From positions 18,282,263 to 18,346,262 of the forward strand of contig NC_067152.1 of assembly GCF_903995435.1 (NCBI RefSeq): DNA of 64,000 nt. Reading direction: 5' to 3'. The position numbers and the translations under genes were made by a program. Below, piece by piece: positions 11,040-21,090 of this stretch; the first letter of the stretch is position 1; the number at the start of each line of letters is the position of its first letter. The DNA comes from Acomys russatus (taxonomy: Eukaryota; Chordata; Mammalia; Rodentia; Muridae). Under the pieces are notes generated by a model. It saw only the letters and a program-made list of their open reading frames with translations, made no database searches and was not told the origin of the DNA.

Positions 11040-11155
11040 TTTTTTCAAATTCACAGGTTCTCTGTATAGCCCAGGCTGTCTTCAAACTAGAAGCCCTTCC
11101 TCAGACTCAGACGCTTGTGTTTTGAAATTATAGGTTTATGCTACCACACAGCTCA
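11040..11155 (-). mobile_element. B1 SINE, antisense, old
   Basis: 'GTTCTCTGTATAGCCCAGGC', 'TGTCTTCAAACTAGAAG' and 'GAAATTATAGGTTTATGCTA' followed by 'CCACACAGCTCA' are the reverse of the 7SL-derived B1 body. Divergence is high. It joins the L1 3' UTR copy on its left. Confidence 0.65.
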
Positions 11156-11407
11156 TTTTTATATCCTACTTTTATTGCGAACAATTGATGTTAGTGGTTG
11201 ATAATATATTTGGCTGCATATTTAAATATATATTATTATAAATAAGCATATATTATTATATTTCATGCAATTCCAGACTTCAAAAACTTGTGAGAAGCAC
11301 ATTTTTGAGATACAGAATTTTTGTTGTTGTTATTCTTGGCTCATTGATGTTATTTCATTTAAAATGTACTGCAGTAAAGTTCACTGTTACTTACATTTGA
11401 GAGTTGT
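11156..11407. other. AT-rich non-coding sequence, no feature seen
   Basis: No repeat family or open frame recognised. Confidence 0.5.
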
Positions 11408-11424
11408 TTTTTTTTTTTTTTTTA
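11408..11424. repeat. Poly(T) run
   Basis: About 17 T residues. It may be the reversed poly(A) tail of an unrecognised element, but no body could be identified on its right. Confidence 0.7.
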
Positions 11425-11514
11425 GCACAGTATTGTTCTTTTGGTCTCTCATCATAAACTTTTTTTTTTCATCACTTACTGGATGTTTCCTCCCCTCTTC
11501 TATGGCTTGGGAGG

Positions 11515-11523
11515 TCTCTCTCT

Positions 11524-11588
<65 letters not shown>
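11515..11588. repeat. (CT)n microsatellite
   Basis: About 36 CT units with one TTCT interruption near 11527. A polypurine/polypyrimidine mirror tract of this length can form triplex (H) DNA. Confidence 0.97.
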
Positions 11589-11589
<1 letters not shown>

Positions 11590-13035
11590 ACCTTTGAGTC
11601 CCTACATCTCATTAGCATCTCTTTCCCGTAAAATTATATATTCTGAGTCGTTCATCTGGTAGTAAAACTGCCCTCCATAAAGAATTCCTTAGAGGTGAAG
11701 GGACAGATGAGAACTCAGTAAGCTTTGCTAAGCAGCTGAGTTAGAAAAACTACTTAGCTTTTTGATGCTGCTTTCCTCCATGCCCTCAGAAGAATTTTTT
11801 TTTCCTCTAAAGATCAATGAAAGCTCCCTTTGACCTTATATTGATCCCTTAGTCCCACTTTCCAATTCAGCTTCACAATAGGTTTTTCAGAGAATAGTTC
11901 ACAGGCACAGTTTCCACTCCTTTACACCAACATTGCCTTTCGTTCTTTCCTCAGGAGATTTTTTGGGTTCTCTTATTATCATCCTGTACAGGTAACTTTT
12001 GTCAATTTCATTGATGGACACTGTGAAACAAATGTAGTAGTTATTCTTCTTTTCTCCCTGCATAACCTCCGAGTAGAAGCTGATATCTTTAATCTAGGAC
12101 ACTTCGTCTTGGCTGTCACACTATAGATTCTTATCTGGTTTACTTCCACTATCCTGCTGTGCTTTCTTAAACCCCTAATTAGGAGGGTGTCAAAAAGCTT
12201 GACTCAAGCTTGTTCCTTCCTCACTCCATGCATTCTCACTGAAGATGCAGGCATTTCCCAGATGCTATAATTTAGGTCCAACTTTTTTTACATATATGTT
12301 TTATGATAATATTTATTTAAACAAAGAAGAATGTCGTAACATAATTTAGACTATTAAAGCAAAGTGACAACATCCCATCTTTTCTCAAAAGATGAGCAGG
12401 CATCCCAGTTTAATGGAACTGAAGCAAAACTCAGATATCACTTTGTTTCTATGAACTTTCACCTTCCATGGTCATCTTTGTATCACTGAACGGAATAAAT
12501 ATTATGGGCTTCATTGTTTAAATCAACAATGATGAGCACCTGAGTCCTCCCTCCATCCTTAATCAAAATTAGTTGATTTTCACTGCTTTCATTGTCACAG
12601 TAAAGCCGTAATATGTTGTTTTTCTCTGATCCTGCTCTATTTCTTGGGCTATGAAAATATCTCATATAATCTGTCTCAGGCTTCCTTCTGTCCAGTTATA
12701 TACATTATGTCAAAAATGAGATGAGATCAAATAATGCTTTCCTTCTGCTTACTAGTTATCAATGGCTCTTTACTACAAGGAGAATGAAGTTCCAGTTTTG
12801 CTTTCTGCTATGGAATACTACTTATTATAACACTTATCACTTTGTAACCTACCACTCTTTATATTCCTTAATAACCACAGTAGAGTTGATTTCCTTTCTA
12901 GCCATTACTTATGTTGATTACATTATGTACAAGGGCCTTTGTAGTCATTACTTTCTTTGGCTTGCAAATCCAACTACTCATATCTTCAAAATGGAAAGTT
13001 CATTTTTTTTCCTCATTTTTATTTCTCTGTTTTAG
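11589..13035. other. Non-coding sequence, no feature seen
   Basis: About 1.4 kb of AT-rich DNA. Short open frames at 12483-12665 (-) and 12721-13035 (+) carry no recognisable domain and sit in low-complexity AT-rich sequence. Confidence 0.5.
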
Positions 13036-13115
13036 GTCTTGGGGAGATGGTCCAGTGCATAAAGTGTTTGCTTTACAAGTATGAGGATCTCATTTGAATT
13101 TCCAGCATCTATGAA
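13036..13115 (+). mobile_element. B4-like SINE, tRNA-derived left part
   Basis: 'GGGGAGATGGTCCAGTGCAT', 'AAAGTGTTTGCTTTACAAG' and 'CATGAGGATCT'-like sequence followed by 'CCAGCATCT' match the tRNA-like head of rodent B4/ID-class SINEs. The B1-like right half expected in B4 is not adjacent but appears 280 bases downstream (13395-13590). Confidence 0.6.
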
Positions 13116-13332
13116 AAATACCAACTGGTTAATCTGCTTTCAAGAGTCACGTTGACAGGGAGGTGAGTACCACCAATCGATTCTGTTACCTAATATTTGA
13201 GCGAGAGAAGGAGATAAGAGGCAACTGATTGACTATCTCATCATCTAATTTAGAATAATAATAAAAAACCGCAGCCAACTGGTCAACCTTTTCCCTTTAT
13301 ATTATTATTAAAAAAGTGACCAAATGGCTGAC

Positions 13333-13333
<1 letters not shown>

Positions 13334-13387
<54 letters not shown>
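13334..13387. repeat. (GT)n microsatellite with short CA hairpin partner
   Basis: About 27 GT units, followed at once by ATACACACACAC. The GT and CA runs are complementary, so the right end can fold back on itself. Confidence 0.97.
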
Positions 13388-13390
<3 letters not shown>

Positions 13391-13394
13391 CACA

Positions 13395-13590
13395 CACACT
13401 GGTATATAATCTGATTGGGCAGGATGAATCTGTAATCTCAGTGCTGGGAGATGTCTGACCAGAAATGTTTCACTAGTATATTTAATTGGTGAGTTACAGA
13501 TCCAGAGGCATTGCCTCAAAAAATAAGGGGAACCTAGAAGACACTTCACATACATATGCTCAGACACACTCAATATATATGTGCATACAG
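13395..13590 (+). mobile_element. B4-like SINE, right part
   Basis: 'GAATCTGTAATCTCAGTGCT', 'GGTGAGTTACAGATCC' and 'GGCATTGCCTCAAAAAATAA' followed by 'AACCTAGAAGACACTTC' and a CA-containing tail resemble the right half of B4. Together with 13036-13115 it may be one B4 split by a ~280-base insertion or repeat expansion. Confidence 0.5.
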
Positions 13591-13616
13591 GATATAGACA
13601 ATCCACAAGAAAACTA

Positions 13617-13618
<2 letters not shown>

Positions 13619-13649
<31 letters not shown>
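13619..13649. repeat. (AT)n microsatellite
   Basis: About 15 AT units between the B4-like part and an antisense B1. Confidence 0.95.
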
Positions 13650-13654
<5 letters not shown>

Positions 13655-13679
13655 TTATTTCTTTTTATTTTATTTTCCT

Positions 13680-13800
13680 TTTTTTCAAGACAAGGTATCA
13701 TGTATACCAGGGTGGCCCTGAACTTTTTTTCTGTACAAGGATGACTCTCAATCTTCTGGCCTCCACCTTCTCAGATCTGGGATTTTGTGTCTTCACATTC
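13680..13800 (-). mobile_element. B1 SINE, antisense, old
   Basis: 'TTTTTTCAAGACAAGGTATC', 'ACCAGGGTGGCCCTGAAC' and 'CTTCTGGCCTCCACCTTCTC' followed by 'GATCTGGGATTTTGTG' are the reverse of a B1 body. The left T-rich sequence is its reversed tail. Confidence 0.75.
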
Positions 13801-14724
13801 TTTTGATACACTAGTTGTTTTCTGGCCATCTTGGGCATTGGCTAAGATCACATGTGGATATGGTTGTTTTCCATTCTTTCCAAAGTGTGCTTTATGAATC
13901 GCTGAACATGCCTTCTGGCCTCAGGCATTCTCAGAAATTCTTATAATGATAAGAATATGGTAACAATTAAATATATATATATATATATATACCTACATAT
14001 GGTAATAAAATGTATATAAATGTAATAAAGTAGTAAATGAGTAGATTCTCTCTATCAAAAGAAGTAGTCACAGCTAGCTGCCAAATGACTGCATAAGTAA
14101 TTTATTTTTGTTCTATTGAGGCCAAATCCATATTTTTGGTCAAATTATTGCTGATCTCCTTATCATTTTAAATACTGCAGGGTTTTGAGTTTTGCTTTGG
14201 AGCAAAAAATATGATTATATCTTTCTTGCTTTGTCATCAATCTTAAACCCAATCCTCCAAAGTCATTTTATTATAGAGTTGATAAACAAAATCAATGTTT
14301 ACCTGATTAACTGACTACAATTAACTAAGTTTCATATCCCATCTACACACACACATATACACACAACCCACTTTACCTGCACAATTCTGGTGAATAATAT
14401 CAACATTTCCAGTTGTCTATGATTTATGAAGTGGGCAAGGGACAGCTAGAGTCCTGCTCTAGATGCCTTACACGTTACCCTGACTAAAGCACATTTCTTC
14501 CCTTAGTGCAGAGATCATAAACAAACACACTGATGATATGCCTAACTGTAAGGAGATAGAAAACTGTCATCCTTTGTTGTTACAAAAATACCAGAAAAGT
14601 AAACAGGATTGAAAACTCAGGTTTCTTAGTGCATATTTCTAGTTACTTTTCTCCTCCTGTTGCCATCTGTTTTGATTTGCCTGTTGTGGATGTAGGTGAG
14701 GAGTTAAACACTTACTCTGCTTCC
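13801..14724. other. Non-coding sequence with a short (AT)n at 13970-13991
   Basis: AT-rich DNA without a recognised element apart from an 11-unit AT run and a short CA-rich patch at 14345-14367. Confidence 0.55.
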
Positions 14725-14761
14725 TCTTTCTTTCTTTCTTTTTTTTTTTTTTTTTTCTTTT
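14725..14761. repeat. (CTTT)n / poly(T) tract
   Basis: CTTTCTTTCTTTCTTT followed by about 18 T and CTTTT. It is reminiscent of a reversed, partly mutated poly(A) tail, but no antisense retroelement could be recognised on its right. Confidence 0.85.
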
Positions 14762-15383
14762 CAGACTTAACAGTGGAAGAGGTAGAAAAGCTGTGTGTTT
14801 CATTCATAATTGTATTCTTGGTACCCAGCACTTTGAATAGTAATATTTTTAACCAAACTTGTGTAATTCAATTAATAAATGTGGCCTTAATAGATAGTAT
14901 AGATAGATAAACAAATATAGGGTCAGTCATAGGCTAAATGAAAAGATGCCTTTACCTTCTGCTCTGTGCTTACTATATGTTCTAAAAGAGGAAAAAAGAA
15001 ATAAAATACATTGCAATGAAAAGTATGGGTCAATATTTTGTTCTTATATGATTTTTTTTTATTGTAGGGCAATATGTATATACACACACATAGACATTCA
15101 TTTTCAAATATTTAACTTTGAATACTCTGCTCATTTTTAATTACTTATTTTATTTTTTAGATGAGAAGATAATCACATTATTTCTTCTTTCTCTTTCCTT
15201 TCTCCAAACCATCCTGAGTACCCTTCTTTGATGTTTTTCAAATTCATGGCCTCTTTTTTCCATTAATTGTTTCTACATACATATATCACATGAGCATACA
15301 ACCTGCTGAATCTGTATAATGTTACCTTTATAAATATTTTCTGGTCCGGCTATTTGCTACTGTTTTTACAGTTCTGAGAATGG
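14762..15383. other. Non-coding sequence, no feature seen
   Basis: AT-rich. The short open frame at 14946-15140 ends in AT-rich sequence and has no domain. Confidence 0.5.
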
Positions 15384-15600
15384 GCTGCAGGAGAGGTGGC
15401 TTAGCAGGCGAGAATACTGGCTGTTCTTCCTGGAAGACCTGAGTTCAGTTTCCAGCACGCACATGGCGGTTCACACCCTTCTCTAAGCTCATTTCCAGCA
15501 GATCTAATATGCTCCGCTAGCCTATGAGAGCACCAGATATAAACATGGTACACCGACGTTCATGTGGACAAAACACCCATGCACACAATATAATAATATT
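15384..15600 (+). mobile_element. B3-type (B2 superfamily) SINE
   Basis: Reads 'GGGCTGCAGGAGAGGTGGCT', 'GAAGACCTGAGTTCAGTTTC', 'CACATGGCGGTTCACACCC' and 'ACAAAACACCCATGCACAC'. The tRNA-derived head carries recognisable A- and B-box regions for RNA polymerase III. It ends in an AT-rich tail. Confidence 0.85.
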
Positions 15601-15654
15601 TTAAATTTCTGAATATAGTGTTTATTTTTTATTAAACAGACTTAAATCAATTCA

Positions 15655-15900
15655 GCGTAACATAACTGTATCCCCATGTGTACATAAAAGCCTAGAAACA
15701 GAGTCAACCTATATGTCTATCAGTTGATACATGGATAAAAAAAATATTGTTGATGTGCTTAATGGGATACCATTCAGATTTAAAATGCATGCCATTGTTT
15801 CTGTTTATGAAAATGGAAGAAATTTAATGGTATTATGTTAAATGAAATATGTCATAGAGGAACAACTACCTGACCTCAAAGTTTGTCTTATAAATGTGCA
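15655..15900 (+). mobile_element. L1 ORF2 3' end fragment
   Basis: 'CCTATATGTCTATCAGTTGA' followed by 'TACATGGATAAA', 'CTTAATGGGATACCATTC', 'GAAAATGGAAGAAATTTA' and 'GTTAAATGAAATATGTCA' correspond to the conserved end of L1 ORF2 ('saw ... tactcagc ... atggatggaac ... gagtgaggta' region). Highly diverged, no frame. Confidence 0.6.
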
Positions 15901-16629
15901 GAGATTTTGTACACAATAGGAAAGGATTAGTACGCTTAGGGAAGCTATTCTGGGTTTAATATCACATGTTGCCTCTCCGTCTTTGAATCTCCTACCTGTT
16001 TTCCACCTCCACTCTCTGGACCCATGAGCATCTCAAGTTACTTCAAGGAGCTTTGAATTTCCAACACAATTTCAACAGAAAATTAAATTTTAATTCGTTT
16101 TTAACCTGGAAAAAAAATAAATAAAACATAAGCAGAGCTGTGAAATTAAACAATAGGAGCTGCAGCTGTCAAAGGGCAGTGCTGGCCTCTCGTGGGTTTC
16201 CTCAATACCAGCTGGGGCCAGGCTTTTGCCTAAGTGTCTGGAAGTCTCTGCTTCACCGTTTTGTAAACATTCCAAAGGGAAAAATCTTGACATTCAGGCT
16301 TAAGGCAAAAAGGAAACAGATCAGAAATTCAAAGGAGAAAATGATCAATGAAAAGTCTATCAAGACTATCCCTTATGTACATTAACTTAAATTCTTCTTC
16401 AAGGAATATGAAATAGTATCTAAAATGAATAAAGTAATATATAAAATTTTACAAAACAGCCTTCCAAATTGCTCTCCATTGCAACAAAACTCTTTCTTCC
16501 GGAGGTTGCCTTTGGTCACGGTGTTTATTGCAACAATGAGGGAATAATTAATGTAGACACTTAAATTTTATTTCAGGTTACTTTCAGTTTCAATATTTTA
16601 ATTTTAGTTATCATTTTTTGGGAATTTCA
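15901..16629. other. Non-coding sequence, no feature seen
   Basis: A slightly GC-richer block around 16140-16260 has short overlapping frames on both strands (67 and 81 codons) with no recognisable domain. Confidence 0.5.
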
Positions 16630-16835
16630 TGAGTATAGATTGTATTTTGGTCATATCCATCTCCTTTCACCTTTTCCCAGACTTCTCCAACTTCATACCC
16701 TTTTTTGGTTTAATTAAATTAATTAATTTGTTTATTTATTTAATTTATTCAGATTACACCTCAATTGTTATCCCATCACTTGTATCCTCCCGTTCCTCCC
16801 TCCCTCCCGCTTTCACCCTATTTTTTTCCTTTGTA
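16630..16835 (-). mobile_element. L1 3' end fragments, antisense
   Basis: 'TTTTGGTCATATCCATCTCC' followed by 'TTTCACCTTTTCCCAGAC' resembles the antisense of an old L1 3' end. From about 16745, 'GTTATCCCATCACTTGTATC' and 'CCTCCCGTTCCTCCCTCCCT' match the first ~85 bases of the cassette seen at 1190, 9815 and 30170. Two pieces are probably joined here. Confidence 0.6.
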
Positions 16836-17556
16836 AACCAGAGACTCCAATGGGAACTGTCCAGGTGCGCATGATTTCAGAGCCATACTTGGGAGCATGG
16901 GATCCCTCTGTGAGGAAAAGCCACACTGGTAAAGAAAAGTGACTTACCTTCCCCCAGTTACCATCAACTGTCAGTAGCTCTGTGCTAGGACTGGGGCCAT
17001 GTGACCTTCTCCCGCTCTGCCCCATCCTCCCTCCCAGCATTGTTGCTGGAACGTTAACTGGCTTTATATAGTTCAGGTGTTAAATACTTTCATGAGTTTG
17101 TGAGTGCAATAGCTCTGCCACCTCCAGGAGATACTATGTCAATATAGTCCTCTCTGACTCCTGGATTTATAATGGTATGCCTCCCTTTTCCACGATGTTA
17201 TCTGAGCCTTGTAGGGTAGGGGCTGATACAAATCGCCCATATGGGCCAAGCATTCCATCGTCGCTTAGTCTCTGTATGTTGGCTAGTTGTGAGACTAGCC
17301 TTTTCATTGCAGTGAGTCTTTTCTCTGATGAACGGTGAAAGCTGCTGGTACAATAAGGCTATGTTATAATAAGGATACGAATTTAGAAAATAGTTTGATA
17401 CCACGCCCATTTCACAGAAGAACAGTGGTAAGGTCTCCCCTAGGGTGTATAACATCTCCAAGCTTGGCTTCTTGGCCAAGTTTGCAATAGCAGGTCTGAG
17501 CCCTAAATACAGCCATAAGTCTCTTGGTCACCACCATAACATTGATGCTACTATTG
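16836..17556. mobile_element. Rodent interspersed repeat, family not named
   Basis: The block 'GAAAAGTGACTTACCTTCCC' with 'CCAGTTACCATCAACTG', then 'CTGCCACCTCCAGGAG' and 'TGAGTCTTTTCTCTGATGAA', belongs to a dispersed rodent repeat I recognise by sequence but cannot name. Diverged relatives lie at 38600-39110 and 42610-42990. It ends next to an A15 run. Orientation is unclear. Confidence 0.5.
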
Positions 17557-17591
17557 AAAAAAAAAAAAAAAGGGCTTTTTTTTTTTTTTTT
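17557..17591. repeat. A15-GGGC-T16 perfect hairpin
   Basis: Fifteen A (17557-17571), GGGC, then sixteen T (17576-17591). The arms are fully complementary. The simplest origin is two retroelement tails meeting tail to tail: a sense tail from the left and an antisense tail of the sequence on the right. Confidence 0.97.
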
Positions 17592-18170
17592 GCCAGGTGG
17601 GTCATTCGCAGGTGCCATGCTTTGCACCTATGTTTATACTCCCTTTTAAAGAACTTTATGTCCACATCAGTCTCAGAAAGTCTTGTTAACATGACAGAAG
17701 CAAAATAAGCAGAGAGCACCTTAAACATTCTCTTAATGCAAACTCCATAACTTTATTTCCACTTTACTTCTGGTTGCTTTATATTCTCTGTATTTTACTG
17801 TAAACAAAGTATGAATTGCCCTGTTACAGTAGGCACCTAGTAAGGAGATTCTGAGTGTTCCAGTAAAGTCACTGAGGCTTGCTACACTGAATTGTCTATG
17901 TTGCACAATCGCATGTGACATGGCAGATTTCCAGTCTTTGGCTTCAATGTTGAACTTCTGAAACTGAGAAGCTGTCATGTACCCCAACACAGCCATACTG
18001 TGTCTGTGAAGGTTGAACAAAATTGCAAGCCCCATGAACCCATGTGCTTTTGGATGCTACAATTTATAGGATCTACTGATTCTGTCTGTGTTTTACCCTG
18101 TTCTTGGGCAAGGAAGAACTCCTTAGTTAAGCACACATTTAATTCTTTCCCTTTTTAAACTGGCATATTA
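17592..18170 (-). pseudogene. Possible antisense retrocopy next to a poly(A) tail
   Basis: On the minus strand this sequence ends directly in A16 (17576-17591). A 100-codon open frame lies at 17733-18035, beginning MGLAILFNLHRHSMAVLGYM, and a second frame follows at 17592-17728. I do not recognise the protein. No AATAAA was found before the tail, so internal priming or a non-coding source is possible. Composition is less AT-biased than the flanks and no SINE/L1 motif is visible. A retrotransposed transcript is an inference from the tail alone. Confidence 0.3.
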
Positions 18171-20814
18171 AAATTGTTGGACGACGAGGATCTTCTTACT
18201 TAAGAACTTGATTTATTGGCCAACCTTAACTGTTAGAGTTTTTTGTTGTTGTTGTTTGTTTGTTTGTTTTTGCTACTTCCAGTCTTAGCAGGAAGATGGT
18301 ATCTTTTTCCCACAAAGAAATGTGCAACTCTGCTACAATCTCTATATTTCAACTCTGCTTCCTCTGGAAGACTCCTTGCAAGCCCAAGTTATATAAAACT
18401 GTTGGTAGCACCTCTGCTCCCAAGATGTGATGAAATAGAGGAACGAGGGAGCAATTATACCCCAGTAGTATATGCAGAACCCTAAAATATTCTTGTTGGA
18501 CACACCACTTATTTCTTGGTTTATTTACATATTTTAGTTACATTTTCTTTACTCATCCATACATACAAAAGCTTATTCGAACATCCATGCCATAACGTGT
18601 GCCTTCATAAATCAGAACTAACTGAAAATGATTCTCTCTTTCTGCAAGTATGACACTGCAATACAGGCTCGGGCTGTTTGGTTATTGTATATTCTTTAGT
18701 TCCCTGTGATAAAGTGATTCTTATGTTTTATTCTGTCAGTCTGTTTGGGATCTTAAATAAGGCTAATGACCCTCTACTTAGATGAGAGTAAACATCCTAA
18801 CAATGTCATATTTAATATTGATCATTACAGAACCTAAATTTCACACTCATGTGTGCAGTCAGTGGAACAGTTTTGGTTTTACAAGAGAAAAAAAAATCCA
18901 CATGGATTTTAGGACACTCCAAATCAGTAAGTTTTTATGAAGGGTGGCATGTACAAATGAATGAATAATCTATGTGAAGGGAAGGCAGTAACATTTGCTT
19001 TTACTTTATAGTTGGTTCTGTTTCTAAACAATATGCACTCACTTTTTGGCATTGAGTATACAATTTCATTGGAACTGGAGATTCTCCCCTTAGTATTAAT
19101 GTAGGGAATGGATTCTTCTGGGAGCAATCACATGCTGAATTAGCGAAAGGAAGCAAGTGAGATTCCTGGAGGCAGCCCACTTGGCTGACAAATGGGCACA
19201 TCCCTGGTATAGTCAAAGCCCCAGGGATGTTGCATCAGGACCTGCTTACTGTTGCTATACTGCCTTTCCAGGCTTGTTTCATGTATCTGGCAGGGCAGAG
19301 ACCCTCACTACCTATAGGATAATAATGTTACTCCATAGGTGCTACTCACTCTGTTTGGCAGGTTTCCTAATGATGATTTTGTAATTCCTGATAATGGTTT
19401 CTAATTTATTCAAATAACTTGAAACCTTCCTGAAATACAGCAAAAACCGTTTAGGAGCTCTATGAACCTCCATGTGAATTACACCAAGAAGAAAAACAGG
19501 ATTGAAACAAATTAATAATCAAGGAAATGCATTCATTCTAGATTTAGGCCAATGATCAGGCCCAGGTGTACACTATGATAAGAAAGACCATATGAATATA
19601 GAAACAAATAGTCAATGATTATCTATAGTAGACAACACAAACATCTGTTTCTTAGAAAAACCTTGAAATAAAAACTTGCTTTGAACACATAGCATACATT
19701 TAAAATAAGACAAAGATAAAGCATCTGTTTTAATATCATAATAAGCTTATAGATAAAACCAATCCTTTAAATTTATTGTAGACAAATGTATCTAGTTAGA
19801 TACAGTTCTAATGAAAGAACCTGAAATCAATAGTCCTACTGTAACTCTCTTTTTATGTAACATTTTTTTCCATTTTTGAATGAGGTAATTTTTTCATATA
19901 TATTATAAAAACCCAGGACAGAAATAAATTTGTGGTTGTTTGATTGGAGTTTTCTTCCATTCACCATCCACCATCTTGTATATCAGGAGTTAAAATACAG
20001 CAGCCAGACCCTGACAGTTAACACTTAAGAAAGTTCAGAGTTTCTTGCCTTACCCAGTGGGCCTAAATAGCCTGAAAGTTTAAAAGTTAAAGTACAGAAA
20101 GAAATACTAGAACATCCAACCTATTGCTCCATTAGAGGCCTAGAGCAAACGCCTTTGGACCCTCATTCTTGTGGCCTCTGCTGTCCCACCTCAGCCAACC
20201 CTGGACCCTGTGGATAAGAAAAGCCTTGTTTTGTTTTGTTTTTACAAGGTTCATTGTATAATGATAGTATAATAGCTAACTGTGTATTATGGTAGGAACC
20301 ACAAGCTGAGTGCTAACTAGCCATAAATATACTATAAATAATTGAACCACTATAGCCTATGTGAAGCAAATATTGAAAGTAGAGGAGCTACTAGGCAAAC
20401 AATTGGCCATTCCAAATGTTGCTGCTGAATTATAAGATGTTCCTTTTCTGCTTGATGACAACATGCAAGTCTAAGCTTCCATAAAAATACATTCTTCCAT
20501 TTTAAACATTTTAAAAACGTTTCCAATATTATTTGAACAAGAATATGTGGGCAAAACACTAAGCCCATCTGTTCATCATATTTTGCCCAAAGCAAAGGAA
20601 ATCTCTGTGTTTGAGATTAAGATATGTGTATGTTTTTTTCCCAAGAATCCACTTTAGTGGAATTTTTGAATATGATATCTTTGTGGGTTACATTTTAATG
20701 TTCCAATTATTCAAGACTAATGACTCAGGTGTGGTATGGATGAGACTTAGCATTTAATGTTTTCTAATTTGTAGTTTTCCTATACTTTAGCTCATTCAGA
20801 ACTTTGGTGACATA
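18171..20814. other. Non-coding sequence, no feature seen
   Basis: About 2.6 kb of AT-rich DNA with short TTG-rich (18243-18270) and TTTTG-rich (20225-20243) patches. Open frames at 18243-18485, 18924-19216 and 19157-19384 have no recognisable domain and overlap one another on opposite strands. Confidence 0.5.
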
Positions 20815-21090
20815 AAAAGATATGCAGCTTGGTCTTCATGTGGGTCTCCTAATAATTGGAGCAGGGGCTTTCTCTGACCCTGTTTCTGACCTTGGATTCC
20901 TTTCACCTAGCTGGGCTGCCTTGTCTGTTCTCAGTGGGACAGGATGTGCTTAGCTCTCCTAAGACTTTGTACACTAGGGTGGGTTGGTAGCCTTCTCTGA
21001 GGAGGAGAGGGGGTATAGGAGGAGGGGCATATGAGGAGAACTTGGAGGATAGGAGGGAAGGGGAGGCCATGATTGGGATATAAAATGAAT
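20815..21090 (+). mobile_element. L1 3' UTR end
   Basis: 'TGCAGCTTGGTCTTCATGTG' followed by 'GGTCTCCTAATAATTGGAGC' and 'AGGGGCTTTCTCTGACCC' is the internal L1 3' UTR. Then come 'TATAGGAGGAGGGGCATATG', 'GGAGGGAAGGGGAGGCC' and the terminal 'GGGATATAAAATGAATAAAT'. It is 5'-truncated and sense. Confidence 0.8.

Noticed and set aside
11265..11597. 110-codon frame ending in SLSLSL
   Set aside because: The C-terminal third is the (CT)n microsatellite and the rest is AT-rich DNA without a domain.
15384..15600. tRNA-like head, considered as a tRNA gene
   Set aside because: It continues into a B3 SINE body and CA-rich tail and lacks a foldable complete tRNA. The same applies to the other tRNA-derived SINE heads.
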